A stretch of 64,000 nucleotides of DNA from Kudoa neothunni (lineage: Eukaryota; Cnidaria): positions 12,586,001 through 12,650,000 of the forward strand of contig OZ199838.1 in assembly GCA_964304625.1 (NCBI GenBank), given 5' to 3'. Below, piece after piece: positions 1-12,006 of this stretch. Below the pieces are notes generated by a model. It was not told where the DNA came from and did no database searches. It saw only the letters and a program-made list of their open reading frames with translations. Made by a program: the position numbers and the translations under genes. Numbering within the stretch: the stretch's first letter is position 1; each line of letters starts with the position of its first letter.

Positions 1-47
1 GCGATTAAGAACAAAATGAGGAGCCAAAAATTATTAAATACTAGTGC

Positions 48-1000
48 GAACTGCCCAACTTCCGTCAGTATTGATAAAATTTTATCATAGAAGAATTCGG
101 TCAAAAAATAAAGAAATATGACTCTTTTGATTAGCCCTGAGGAGAGATGAAATAAATCTTTTATTTATATATCATACTTTTAACGACTGTGATGGGTACA
201 GTAAAAAATTGAGATCATATTAGAAAGATAATGAAGGTAGCAAAACCTGAATAACTCGATAATAACTTATTATAATTAATTTTTATTGCTCAAATTAATA
301 TCCCTTGACCCGGCAAGAGCTTAATGCACTTTTTCCCATAAATAGCCACAAATCACGTCAATGTCAACATAAACAATTAAAATAATTGATTGAAATAAAA
401 GTACAACCATTTACATTGAATTTAATCATTGAAAGTTCAACATAGCGGGTGATTTCAATGAAATCTACGGACATGGTGCTTGTATTATAAAGCTTCAATT
501 TATCTGATTACAGAATTCCTTACCAAATTGTTATTAATGATGCAACCATTGACGTTTTCTCATATTTTAAACCATCAATAGAACGTTTAAATATACTTAT
601 CAAACCATATACGTTAAAACTCCATAAATAAGGAGTGTATTTTCACAAAACCCAAAATATACAAGCCAACATTATATAAAAAGTCAGATGGCATCGTTTA
701 ATTGACATTTAATAGAGTATATAAGGGAGGATGTTAACTTCAACCGACACTCAGCATGTCATAAGCAGGCGTTAATCCCATTGTTGAACCCAAGTAATCC
801 GATAAACAAACTTTGAATCAACAAAATCATCATGTTCTAAATAAACACTTCTGGTAACATTTGGTAGTGTAAAAACGATTTAAAGATTTTTTGAAACATT
901 TTAGCTTTTAAAAAACTTCATGAATGTCTCTCTACAACGAAAAAATTTTGACGCACATGCGTACTTGCTGACACACACACCTCTAGTTCGGATTATGGTC
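48..1000 (+). repeat. Dispersed ~1 kb repeat, copy A
   Basis: This stretch is clearly related to 57587-58587 in the same orientation. Shared landmarks are the opening with GAACTGCCCA, the block at about 345-500 (cacaaat..gtca..aacataaac, then gaaataaaagtacaacca), the block near 625 (ataaggagtgt), and the ending with cacatgcgtactt followed by a CA-rich run. I see no long ORF and no terminal inverted repeat. The CA-rich then TA-rich tail of copy B resembles the 3' end of some retroposons, but the family is not identified. Similarity was judged by eye. Confidence 0.7.
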
Positions 1001-2054
1001 GAAGTCCGACGTGGCACTGTATCTAAATCCATTTTGTAATCTATCAAGCTAAATTGATCTCTTAATGCCGTGAGCATAATATCAAATTATAATCGTTGTA
1101 AAATAGTTTCAAAAATAATACTACATCTTAAATTTTCTGCTGAAGCTATTTTAAAAGATCGAAATTATTTAATGTTAAAAACGTGTGTACGAAACCATTA
1201 TAATTAATTTGCGTAATTTCTGATAATTATCAAGTATTCTTATGCAATTGTCCAACTAAAATGATGTATGTCACGAAAATTAATAATAATAGTAAAGTCA
1301 TTAAAAATGTATATCAAACGACGTATCGAATTAGTTTAATTTCCGCGTGATTATTCGTTTTCATTTTTTCATTTTATTTGTCCTGTGTAACTATATTTCG
1401 GCATCTGATAAACGTGATTATGTTTCCAAAGTTTATGACTTTAATAATAAAAAATATAATATCCTGAACAATTAAAGGAATTTATAATAAACCCTGCTTT
1501 ATTAGCGATCATTGTGAAACTATTAATAACTCAATAACCACCAACTGTAATATTAATTGCCATATTAATTCAAAACAAGGAATTGACTATGACAAAAATT
1601 ACTTTTTGGTAGACAAATATTATCCTTACTCAATATTTTTAGATTATTTAAACACCGATACAACTAACAATTCTTCTAGCCAAATCGTTGAACAGGATTG
1701 GATCAAATGGTTGCTAGATTAGGAAATCCTATCAACAATTAAATTGGATCAATATTTTAATTGCAAGGAAACTTCGTTAATAATAGTTAATAATATTAAA
1801 TGTGTGTTATAATTTAATTTTAAGACAACTGAAAATGTACATATTTAGGAAATTGAAAGAAATAAATCCATTTCTCAGACATTGTCGATTTCGTTATGGA
1901 GTGTCAACCCTTGTAATTTCACCAAAGTCAGCCATCACTCGGACCAATTTTTTAATATACTTCTAATTATCAGTATTATCACAGAATATTCTCAGAATAA
2001 ATTTTCGGGGAGAAATGCGCGCGGTCGTGCGTATCACTGATAACATTGGCAGTT
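1001..2054. other. AT-rich intergenic region upstream of the LIM gene
   Basis: I see no coding exon, RNA gene or terminal-repeat structure here. The last ~60 bases before 2055 would carry the promoter and leader of the LIM gene, but no motif is convincing. Confidence 0.5.
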
Positions 2055-2420
2055 ATGGATAAATCTCTTATTTCAGAAGTTTGTGCTGTTTGCAAAAAGA
2101 AAGCATATGCAGGTATGAAAATTGATAATTACAAAATTATAACTTGGAAATCTTCAATATCTAGTTGAAAGAGTGGTTGCTTTGGATAGAGTATTCCACA
2201 AAGCATGCTTACGATGTAATAGGTGCAAGAAAGTGTTAACTATAGGAAAATTTTACGATGTATTTATTAACTCTGATAACTTGTTCTATTAAGTTATGTA
2301 ATTTTTAGCACGATGGTCTCGTTTATTGTCAACATCCGTGTTACGCGCGCGCTGTTCGGCCCCAATGGATATGGCCGAGGTGGCGTCGGATCAGCGGTAT
2401 ATGAAGAGGCAGATCGATAA
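2055..2420 (+). CDS. CRIP-type single LIM domain protein, frameshifted
   Basis: Three exons (2055-2112, 2165-2259, 2309-2420) with introns of 52 and 49 nt that obey GT-AG. The protein is a small LIM-only protein of the cysteine-rich intestinal protein type. These bind two zincs and usually act as scaffolds at actin or in transcription complexes. The LIM ligands are visible: CAVC near residue 11, then HKAC, CNRC and YCQHPC. CRIP proteins carry a glycine-rich tail after the LIM domain, and here the tail GPNGYGRGGVGSAVYE is present but in the +1 frame. The shift falls in the alternating GC run at about 2343-2352. Read without it, the frame stops at 2402-2404. The start ATG has a good context and no upstream exon is needed. 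Domain call is firm; whether the shift is a sequencing error, an allele or real decay cannot be told from one sequence. Confidence 0.75.
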
Positions 2421-3459
2421 GCTAAACCGAAACAAACATTATCTACCATTTAAAATTAATCTAATTTCGTTTCTTTTTGAAAACTGAATTATTTTTTGTT
2501 GGTGTTTCTTCTTGGATGCAGCGACAGCTTTGATTTCACCTGTTTTTTGTTAGTAGCTAGTTGATTTCGAGTTTTCTTGCGGCAAATTGGTTTTAGTGGA
2601 ATAGCCTTTCAGGGTTCTGTGGTTTGAACACCACACCTCATGGTTTCTTTAAGATTGCTCAGGGTAACAAAACTTGACATGGCAGCGAAAACCACGTACG
2701 CTGGCACTAAAGGGTTATTTTTGAAATGCACAATTCCTTTCCGCTTCAGCTTTATCAGGGGTTAATCGATAACAGTTTTTTCCAAATGACTAATCTAAGG
2801 AATTAGCAGGGAAATAAAATTTTATAAAAATAATAAATCCAAAATATTATATTCGGCCATGTTAAAGTCATTAAAAAAATTTAATCTTAGAATACTATAA
2901 AAATAAGTGAAATAAACATTCAGCAAAGTAGACTAGAATTTGTTGAGGTGAATGTAAAAATCACCGTACGCGTGAGCGCCAAGTAGTAAAAAAAGTAGTC
3001 CCATTTATGTTATCTTTTTCACATAAGATGAAAATTTTAAAAGTTCAATCCAGTTAATTTTATTAAATGCTAAATTTTAGGTCCGGATGAAAAATTATTT
3101 GGAGAATTACATAAAATTTTATCAGATAACTTGCATCACATCACTTGTTATTGAGATATGTAACAAAAATAAACTAATTCGACTGATGTAACAAGAAAAA
3201 ATGAAACTAAAACAACTAACTACAATACTGTTTAAGTGTGGCTTTAACAAATTACACTAATAACTCAAATAGGCCGATAATTAATCCCCAACAAATATAA
3301 CATTAGTAAATGTCAAGAGTTTATAATATGTGCCAGAAAATCGGCTAAAATTAATCCCCCGTGATAAAGCTGAATAATATAAATTTTAATTTTCCAAATA
3401 ATTAACCAACCTTGTAGCTGCAGCTCTATCGGTGAAGTTGGTGATTTTTGAATTTCGAA
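2421..3459. other. Intergenic, nothing recognised
   Basis: AT-rich sequence between the convergent LIM gene and the membrane-protein gene. No ORF with family features and no repeat ends seen. Confidence 0.4.
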
Positions 3460-3945
3460 TCAGATACGAAGTAAACAACCATGACAAAACCAGACCAGTC
3501 GTTGCAGCCACCATATGAAGCAACGAGCTAACACACAAATCGCATCAAAAAAGAACATAGTTAACATAATATACAAAGCCAATCGAACGGGATAGGAGTT
3601 TTTGCCGCCAAATTCGTCGGAAATACATTTCAACGACCAGAACAACCTTGGTATTGTAAACATGGCGATCAGATAAACACCAAATGTTCCACAACTATAC
3701 ATTCCTAATTAGTTTAAAGTTACGAACAATTCAAATTACTTGAAATATTGCATTAGGTAGTAGATAAAAAATGACGTCCCCATTATCAAATATTACGGAC
3801 ACGTAATTTTTTCTACAAGTTGAGCGTCTACTTTAAAAAATAATAAATATAATATATACCTGGTTTCATATTCCAAAAATAGATGTTCATAAACATAGAC
3901 ACACAAAAAGACAAAGCTATAGTGTAGAAGACTTTTACGTAAAAC
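3460..3945 (-). CDS. Unassigned multi-pass membrane protein (partial, two exons visible)
   Basis: Two minus-strand exons, 3860-3945 and 3460-3704, join with a GT-AG intron (3705-3859) in matching phase. The joined peptide has about four hydrophobic segments: one in the first exon (starting FYVKVFYTIALSF), one around GVYLIAMFTIP, one around LALYIMLTMFFFDAI and a last short one. A polar loop (DEFGGKNSYP) separates the two pairs. This two-plus-two arrangement, with no long soluble part, recalls TMEM208 (SND3), but I see no diagnostic motif and the N-terminal exon with a start codon was not found. No signal peptide can be judged because the 5' end is missing. It could also be a decayed gene. The splice consistency and membrane pattern support coding; the identity is a guess. 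Confidence 0.4.
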
Positions 3946-5260
3946 CTAAAATTAATGAATTATTTATTTTAGAATATTGGAAGTTATTTTCGCAGACTGT
4001 GTAAAGTTATTGTATTTTTTAATGATTAGATGTTACTTTTTAAGTACTTTTAAAATTAATAAAGAAATAGTTAATTGTAAATATCATCCAGCATTAAATT
4101 CGTCGCTTAGGTATTTATGGAAATCAAGGTGGTACAGTTTGATAAGTATTACCAAATGGATCAAAATTCTAAGTTTTCCTATGGAGAGCTTAAATATGGT
4201 TATTTTAGAAGTTAATAAATGAATGAATTAAATAATTAATTAATTTCAACGACTATTATTGATTCATATAAATTTATTTTTGACACCATATATGCAAGCG
4301 CTATTTTATTATTCAAAATAATTTGGATTAAAGAGTTTTATATATAGATTCATTTGCAAAATAAGATATTTAATTATAAAACAGAAAGTAGCGATGCCCC
4401 TACGTTAGTCTGTGCATAAACCAATTCCTTATTTTAAACGAAACACATCATAATAATGTTAATATGAAAATTATATTTAAAAAAATCTATTATTTTTGTT
4501 GACTAAAAATTTCTTCACATCGACCTAAGAATAATCGGCTGGTAATGCATATACATTATAATCTGATAGATTAAAAAGCTACAATTCAGCATTTTCCAGA
4601 ATATAAGACAGGTCTTATATTTTTTTGGTTTAGTAAAGGGCTGTGGGTCTTATATTAGCAACAGAAAATTCTTCCCATATATTATTTGGGTCATATAACG
4701 GAGCTAAAAAAGACTTTTTTTAAACAGACAAAATAACATTTTTATCAAAAAATAATACGATGTGGAACATAAAATCTGATGAGCATGTTTAGTGTTTGCT
4801 TTAAACATGAAAACAAAATGACAATCAAACCTCCATAAAATCTAGGTGTTTAATAAGTATGTTACCTCTAAAATTTTTAATTTTACAACTACCTAATAAA
4901 AATTATATTATTAGAGATATTTTGTTATATACTTCAGAATATCAATACTTTTTAATATTTAATTTTATTTTGGGGGTAGGTTTTATAATGGGGGAAGACG
5001 GTACTAGGATCATGTTCATAGATTTAATCAGAGCGCACCCTTTATTAAATACTCAACAATAAATTTATTACAATTCAACTTAGAGTAATTACTTAAATTA
5101 TTCGAGTTTGAAATAAAAAGAATATAGGGCTCTTTAGTAGGAAAAAGCCATATTAAAATTCATTTCAATCAGATGGAGATTAATCCGAGCGATAACAATT
5201 AATTGTTGTAAAATTCAATCTATAGATATTACTGATTTGTTTTATTTTTAATTACAATTG
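3946..5260. other. AT-rich spacer, no gene recognised
   Basis: Short ORFs such as 3977-4222 and 4859-5062 have AT-driven composition and no family features. The missing 5' exon of the membrane-protein gene could lie here, but I could not place it. Confidence 0.4.
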
Positions 5261-6039
5261 CAGTCGAACCTCGATTATGCAGCAAAATTGGGACCAGCTG
5301 TTTTCTTTCCGGATAGCGAGATTCCGGTTAATATAACATGAACAATGTTGTGCGTGCATTTTTTGAATTTTCAACTTAAATGATAAACAAATTTTACTAT
5401 TTATTAAAATAGTTGAAACTTCTGTAAGTTAAAATGAAAATATTGGCATACCTATTAGCTAAGAATATTAACACTTAAGAATAATCAGTACATAATTATG
5501 TCAGTTTTTACACGTCTACAGAGCATTAATCTACTTTTTTAAATAATCGGTAATTAAAGTTTGTTTGATATACATACAGGCATATATGTTCAGATATAGC
5601 ACAAATTTATATAAGAACAGAATGCTTAACTAGGTTTTAAACGAAAATCTATAAACAATTGACCTAGAAATATGTTTGTTTTTAAATATTGCATAGCTAC
5701 ATACATGCTATATTGTATATGTCGAACAATGATGGGTGGTAATTTTATCCTGGATTATGATTATATAGTTGTTTCGAGATACCATATAATCCAGGGGTTC
5801 CCAACTGGGGATGCGAACTTTGATTTCAGGTGGTGCGAGATCCGATCAAAATTGAAAATAATTTTTGATAAATTTTAAGTCCAGTTACACCTTATCGTAT
5901 GAAAAGAGGTGTGAGTCCAGTTTCAGTTGGGAAAGCGCTGATTAATCGAACCTTTATCGACATGTAATTTCAATAAAATCCAAAAAAGTTTAAAATATCA
6001 TCTGGATAGCGCGATTTCAGGATATTAGAGGTTCGACTG
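5261..6039. mobile_element. pogo/Tigger-type MITE
   Basis: The ends form inverted repeats: CAGTCGAACCTC at 5261 and its reverse complement ending at 6039. Both ends continue with Tigger-like blocks (ggatagcg near 5312, ggatagcgcgatttc near 6003). The terminal sequence matches the CAGTCGAACCTCGATTATCC type known for pogo/Tigger elements. It is 779 bp with no transposase, so it is non-autonomous. The expected TA duplication is intact only on the right side (left flank is TG). A second element sits inside at 5792-5940. Confidence 0.75.
5792..5940. mobile_element. Small hAT-like MITE nested in the Tigger MITE
   Basis: A 149-bp unit begins CAGGGGTTCCCAACTGGGG and ends with CAGTTGGGAAAGCGCTG, the imperfect inverted complement. 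This is the CAG..GGTTCCCAAC type terminal repeat used by many hAT elements, and is close to the ends of the hAT at 42159-44373. No clear 8-bp duplication remains. Confidence 0.55.
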
Positions 6040-7284
6040 TATTACATTCAAAAAAATTGTTGTAATCATTTTATTGGTTAATTCTGAGGATTAATACATC
6101 TTTTTAAATAATTCCAAGTATTCTTAATGAATAATATATTCACCCCCCACTAATCTTTAAAGTTTAGCCTATTAATTCAATATTGTTAGAAAGATATTAG
6201 AGAATTAAACTTGAAAGGGATCGATAAACACGCCCAAGTAGGTATGTATAAGTGTCGCGCATGCCACTGAAATGAATATTGTCCGCGAAAATAACCCTAC
6301 CGATCATGAAAAGGTTGCTTGGCAGAATTACGGCACAAAAACTTCGGGATGAATTTTCGCCAGTGATGCCAGGTGGGATTTGATTGTGAAGTGTTTCGTT
6401 ATTCCTGTACTACATCTTTCCACATGAGAGCAAAAATCAAGGTAGTGAACCAAATAGAATGAACTGAAGGTGATGGTGTAACGTAATTGGAACGCCTTTT
6501 TCAATGAGAGCTGCAATCGGGGTATAAATTTCTGAATAAAGAGTCAAATCAATTTAACTACAGACCTACGCACGACCAATATACGTCACATATATTTTCA
6601 TTGATTAAACAGCTGCAAACTGTACATAACAACGAATACGTTAATACTACTAGCAGATCTCCTGCACCATTTCCATATAGAATAGATTCGTCTACGCAAT
6701 AAGTTACAACGTATCTGGTGGGTTGGTAAAGCTGCAAATACCGTCATTCTTTTTTAGTGTAAATAAATCTCGATAATGGGTTCATGTATTTGGATGTGAA
6801 CTATGGTGAATAAATAAATCGAACCATCGATACAAAAAAAATCAACTCATTTACTTGCAATAATGACCCCCCAAACAGCACTACAAATGCAATACATGTT
6901 ATATCGCCATAGTTTTTCCTCACAAATTCATGACTAAAAATAGGAGGACTCTTTTTTTTGTTTGCTCGGACGGCCATCTTCTAAACTATCAATACTTGCG
7001 GTTGGTGTGACGTGGTAGGTGCGCTGCGAGCAATCATCAGTCGTGAACCAACCGACACCCGCTAACTATCAAATCAGAGTTTATTTTCGAATTTTAATGT
7101 ATTCCTTGTGTTAGCCGCCTTAGAATATTTAGTATATTCTTACTGAAATTATTTGGTAAAAGTTTTTGGCGAGATTTTATTAGAATAAGCTATAAACGAC
7201 AATAGCCGGTGTTTCCTTAATTAACGCGCATGCCCCACTCGACAATTTTAACGTTTTGTTTTATTTCGACAGTCAGTAGTTGCG
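6040..7284. other. Spacer upstream of RBM22, no firm feature
   Basis: A GC-richer patch at 6200-6540 looks faintly coding on the minus strand in several frames, but no domain is recognisable. The last ~250 bases hold the RBM22 leader and promoter. Confidence 0.4.
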
Positions 7285-8668
7285 ATGTCAATATCCAAAT
7301 CTGCCAACAAATACAATAGGCAATCATGGGAAAATTCAGTAGATAATCTAATTGTTAGTGATATTCTATATTTGCTTTGATAGGAATTCCCTATATTGTG
7401 TGAAACATGTTTAGGAGATAACCCGTATGTGAGAATGGTATAAGTGTTGTCATTTTTTGTGGAGTTAGTTTAATTATGTTTACATGTAGGTGAAGGATAA
7501 ATTTGGAGCCGAATGCAATGTAACCAATCCTACTACCGATGATTGAGTTTTGTGTTTGATTGCATTTTTTGACTGGTAGGTTTGTGAAAGACCGTACACC
7601 TCGTTCAAATGGTGTCCTGGAAAAAGAATGCGCCATAAAACAACCGTCATCTGCCAAATCTGTGCTAAACTCAAAAATATTTGTCAAACGTGCCTTTTCG
7701 ATCTCGAATATGGTATAGTGTTTTTGGTGAGAAGTGTGGGTTGTGAATTGATGTATGATTGCGTAGGTTTGCCCGTGGAAGTTAGAGATAAGGTTTTGGA
7801 TATTAAAGACGATCTCCCACAAAGTGATGCCAATCGAGAGTATTATCGACAGATTGTGGAGAAAAACGTATTTCGATTTCTGCTGCCATTCCACTCTTAA
7901 CGCATTATTCGTTGACTCGTTTATTTTGATAGGTTGTCGATAAGGATGAAACTGCACTTGTGGGAGGAATGGTTGGCAAGGCTCGCAAAGACAATCAACT
8001 ACTTCAACGAATCGCTCGCTCTGCTCCCTATTATAATCGTAATCGACCTCATATCTGCTCATTCTGGGTGAAGGGGCAATGTAATCGGGGAGATTCCTGC
8101 CCCTACAGACATGAAATGCCGTCCGAATTCGACTCAAACTTTTCTCATAAAGCCGTCAGAGATCGTTACTACGGAGTCAACGATCCACTGGCTAGTAAAA
8201 TTATGCAGAATGTGAATGCATTACCAAAACTTGAGCCCCCTAAAAACCGAGCTATCACCACCCTTTGCATTGCCGGAATCAATGTTTATGTCAATGAGAC
8301 CGATATCTATAACCATTTCTATCAATATGGCCAAATTAAAAGAGTTTTTTATTACGGAAAAAAAGGAGGCCGCCTTCGTCACATTCAACGAAAGAAAAGA
8401 TGCTGAACTGGCTGCCGACTCCAATTTCAATAAACTCACCATTAACAATCAAAAGCTTCGTGTTATGTGGGCTAAAACTGCAAACCCCAATAAAAATGGA
8501 GATTGGACTACTAACGATATCGCTGCAAAAGACAAATCTGGCGTAGTTCAGTCTGACCCTCATTTCCCACATCCAAAAGCTATCACCAACCCAGATTCGG
8601 TGGTTTCACTTCCTAAAAATAGCTCCTACCCCTCACAAAATCCCAGCCAACTGGGTTCTAAAAAATAA
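7285..8668 (+). CDS. RBM22: RBM22/Slt11-Ecm2-type splicing factor, single-base frameshift
   Basis: Six exons: 7285-7338, 7384-7437, 7490-7519, 7580-7712, 7767-7867, 7933-8668; introns are 45-65 nt. RBM22 stabilises the catalytic core of the spliceosome next to U6 snRNA in the nucleus. The N-terminal part has the paired zinc clusters ([39 protein letters not shown]). It is followed by the family block [18 protein letters not shown] with a C-x7-C-x5-C-x3-H zinc finger, and then one RRM. The RRM opens with [16 protein letters not shown] and has [14 protein letters not shown] as its RNP1 strand. The frame changes once inside the RRM, at the run of seven A at about 8358-8364. One A fewer would keep the frame, and conserved RRM sequence continues directly on the other side. 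There is no proline-rich tail as in vertebrates; the protein ends SQLGSKK. About 369 residues. Family call is secure. Confidence 0.92.
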
Positions 8669-9250
8669 TAACTATGTACATGGAACCGACTTTGTTGTTA
8701 TAGAGTTTAATTAATTTATCATACTTGCTTTTATTTGTTCTAATTTCCTCTCTAAGCCCACATGTGTATATTGTTGGGTGGGATAATATGCAGTTGAGTC
8801 TAATATGGCTGTAGTTTGTGCAGAAGATTAAACTGTATGCGTATGAGGGTAGCACATTGTCTGATGTCGGACAAAATCATTCCGCAAACGGACGACATTA
8901 AATTGGAATAGAACAAACATAGTTAATGTGCCCCAGCGGACGTTAGGCAACGCGGAAATAATGCCAGCCCTAAGTGTTCCCATTATTTAGATAAAAATTC
9001 AGAATAATGAAATTTTAAAAAATCTACAGAAGTTTCCTGCTGAAAAGAATATTGGGTTAGTTGAGAACACAAATGCTGTCGATCTCCATCTCTGAGAGAA
9101 CTTCTCACTCATTGAGTAGAGAGACTGCTTTTATAAACCTCACACTATATTTAAACATGCTTTCAAACTTTCGCCCTTAGAAACTCTGAAGAATTCTTAA
9201 TTGGTACAAATAATTTAAAATTTCATAAATGTCCAATTTTAAACAGACTG
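8669..9250. other. RBM22 3' flank and spacer
   Basis: Holds the RBM22 3' UTR. Nothing else recognised. Confidence 0.4.
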
Positions 9251-10105
9251 ATGAGTGTTGAACTGGTTATGAACCCTAAAGTTAAACATAGCATTGATTA
9301 CAAGAACCAGTTGAAAGAGACGACTGCAGATTTTATTGTCGATGATCACCATTCTTCGCGATATACAGACCGACTTGAATTAAAAGAAATATTTTATCCG
9401 AGAATGAAATATGGATCACTTTATCAAAATATTGATGTTTATGAGGCATGGAGTGAAAGGGCGGCTATGTCAAGGTGTATTGAAATGATTCATTTGGAAC
9501 ATTCTTGACCGATCGAAGTAAACGAATATTCATTAAAATTCTTAGAGGGTTTATAACGTAAATTCGGTTCTAAATTAAAAACGGCACATGTGATTGCACC
9601 TGTCTTTCATTCTAATTATAAAAAGTTTGAATGTCAAAGCGTATTGCACATAATGATGAAATTAAAAATGCAGTTATAGATATATTTACGAAATTTTAGA
9701 TTTTTTCAAAATTAAACATTTAAATGCACAAGTTAATAATGCCTTCTCTGATTCCATTCTAAGTCAACCTAACCTTTGTCAAAATAGAAGACTCATGGAT
9801 ACTATTGATACTTTTTTACTATCGTCGATCATCACACGTATAGAGAAGTACGAAATTATCTAAACGAATCTGTTTCAAATATATATTATGATCCTCTAAT
9901 TTATTACTCTCATTCTAGCCACCCCAACCTCAAACATCTTGCAAAGTCAATTTATTCTATCCCAATGAGTTTTGCGGAATGTAAAAGACATGCCTCATGG
10001 ATTGGATTAATGTTGCGAAAAATCCGCAATCGTTTAAAGCCATGTCATTTTAATAAGTTTTTTTTCTCAGAGATTATAACTTCTTTAAATCGTTATAATA
10101 GTTGT
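9251..10105 (+). pseudogene. hAT transposase fossil
   Basis: The ORF at 9251-9508 (85 aa) has the segment TADFIVDDHHSSRYTDRLE, which lines up with the region between the BED finger and catalytic core of hAT transposases (the F-I-x-x-D-x-x-P-x-S-x-V pattern). Further on, about 9570-9610 reads HVIAPVFHSNYKKF, like the A-x-x-LDPRYK strand. About 9920-10105 reads HPNLKHLAKSIYSIPMSFAE then LRKIRNRLKP, the C-terminal hAT dimerisation domain. The catalytic centre is missing and the frame is broken several times, so this is a decayed, internally deleted copy. No terminal repeats were found. This is a different lineage from the copy at 42159-44373, which lacks exactly this C-terminal domain. Confidence 0.65.
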
Positions 10106-10492
10106 TGAACCAAATAAAATGTACGAATGTTTTTTAAACACGTTGCGCAAGCACAACTATTTCTATATGGATTATTTAGGGTCGGGCGCGGACAATTTTT
10201 TTAAAAAGAAAGTCGGACAAATTTTATTTAACGTGGTTCCACCCTGATTCTTACACACATTGTAGGGGTTTGGGAAATTAAAAATAGTGATGACGTAAGC
10301 GCAGGCGACATTTAAATGAAATTTGTAGAGGTCATGAGCAAAAACATCCTAAAATTGCAATTTAAATCTACTCAATTTTTTTATCTAAATAATATATTCT
10401 ATATCTCCAAAATTTACTATGATTAACCAAATTGATTATATTTTTCCATTATTTAGATAGAAGAGAGGGCGGGAGAAAACGAGTTAATAAAT

Positions 10493-10660
10493 GGCAGAGG
10501 CCATTGGCACGGTAAAATTAATCCTAAACGGATGTCCGCTTGCGCATTGAGATTTTTTAATCTCAGCAACTCCAATTTACAAGCTGGTTATAGGTTAAAT
10601 TTTTTAGAGTCTGCTATATTTAATTATTTTTGGCCCACCGCTCCGTATTAGGAGCCGGGA
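10493..10660 (+). repeat. Short interspersed repeat, copy 1
   Basis: Matches 20301-20455: both have TTGGCAC-GTAAAATT, aatcctaaacgga, ttaatctcagcaactcc, and tctgctatatttaattatt in the same order and strand. No coding capacity and no obvious ends. A following block (about 10685-10730, agccacttcc..aaatagaaa) also resembles 24840-24900. Confidence 0.65.
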
Positions 10661-10798
10661 ATGATTAAATATGATCAAAACTAGCGTCACCTGAGTATTA
10701 TTTACCGCGCCAATAGCCACTTCCTTAATAATAAATAGAAATATGTGGCCATTTCGCATTCTTTATATTTTCTAAAAAAACTAGTCATATGTTAGTAT

Positions 10799-11356
10799 CA
10801 GGGCTGTCAGCGGGGTTTAAAAAAACCCATGGTCAAGAAAAACGCTAGTTTAAAATACAACCAAAAAATAGAATCGTATCTATTAAAGTGTTGAACCTTC
10901 TGATCCAATAATTATGTCATTAGATATTAAATTTAAAATTATCGTCGTATTATTGATTTTTGTTGGCGCGAAAATTCATTCATAATTAATGTCTAGTATA
11001 GATTAATATGCTCACCATTAATTACTTCATAACTCAAGATATATTTTGGAATAAAGTTAAAATTTTCTAATTATGCGCGGCAGAGATTGCTGAGTAATTA
11101 TGTAATCGTGTCGCGTTCACCAATCTAATATGTTGTCGTTCAGTATCGTAAATGTTTAAACCCTACATGATATAATCTGAATAGGATGCATTATTAAAAA
11201 TTTAAATATTAATGTCGGGCATGAGAAAATTTATGCTATTATTCAATGTCTACAGATTTTCAATAAAACCTAGATTTTGTAAAAAACCCCCATGAACTCT
11301 AAGTAACCATAAAAACCCCATAATCTTGGGGAACGACCAAAGCATTGACAACCTTG
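10799..11356. mobile_element. hAT-like MITE with 8-bp target duplication
   Basis: The left end CAGGGCTGTCAGCG and the right end (reverse complement CAAGGTTGTCAATG) are imperfect terminal inverted repeats. They are flanked by GTTAGTAT (10791-10798) and ATTAGTAT (11357-11364), an 8-bp duplication with one mismatch, as expected for hAT insertion. There is no transposase inside; A-rich tracts with runs of C near both ends are the only internal structure. Confidence 0.75.
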
Positions 11357-12002
11357 ATTAGTATACAATGTATCAATATTTGTTTGGTAATATGTTGATA
11401 CGTTCAATTATAAGCTACATTAATGGCTACGACTCGACTCGACTGGAATGAATATTATCATCATAACAAATTGAGTATTGCTGGGCTACGGCCTGGTAAA
11501 GAATCCATGTTCATTTACATGAGAATATCCTCACTAACTATTGGTTCATAGAACATAGCACTGTTTCTTTTATTAGTTAACTCAATAAATTATTTACACG
11601 ATTCGTATACATCACCAAATATCCAACGCTGTTGGTTTTAAAACAGACAATCTACGTTATACGTTATATTAGCCAACGCAGTCTCGTCCATTGGCCTACA
11701 ACAGAGGTTCTCGACTAGTAGATAAATTAAGTGACATCAAAATTAGATACGGGTAATTTTTGCGTAATGGGGTATGTGATGTATTTAAGGATTTCCAAGG
11801 AGTTTATTATTCATGGCTATTAAACTCAATTAAGATATTGACATAAATGCTTAAAATATTTTTAGGAATAAATATGTAACAAATACTTCTAAAACTATTA
11901 TCAGCCTCCTTCTTACATGCCTCGTTTATTTTTTAGAGATGTAGCTTAATAATACTTAAACAATTACATAACCTTAAAGTAAACATGGATTAAGCTTCCA
12001 AA
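11357..12002. other. Spacer, nothing recognised
   Basis: AT-rich sequence between two mobile elements with no exon-like ORF. Confidence 0.4.
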
Positions 12003-12006
12003 TTAA

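Noticed and set aside
6200-6540. Possible minus-strand gene (GC-richer patch)
   Set aside because: Peptides in all three frames are broken by stops without splice sites that would join them, and no domain was recognised.
7391-8137. 248-aa minus-strand ORF
   Set aside because: It is antisense to RBM22 exons 2-6, whose plus-strand peptide is strongly conserved; the minus ORF has no family features.
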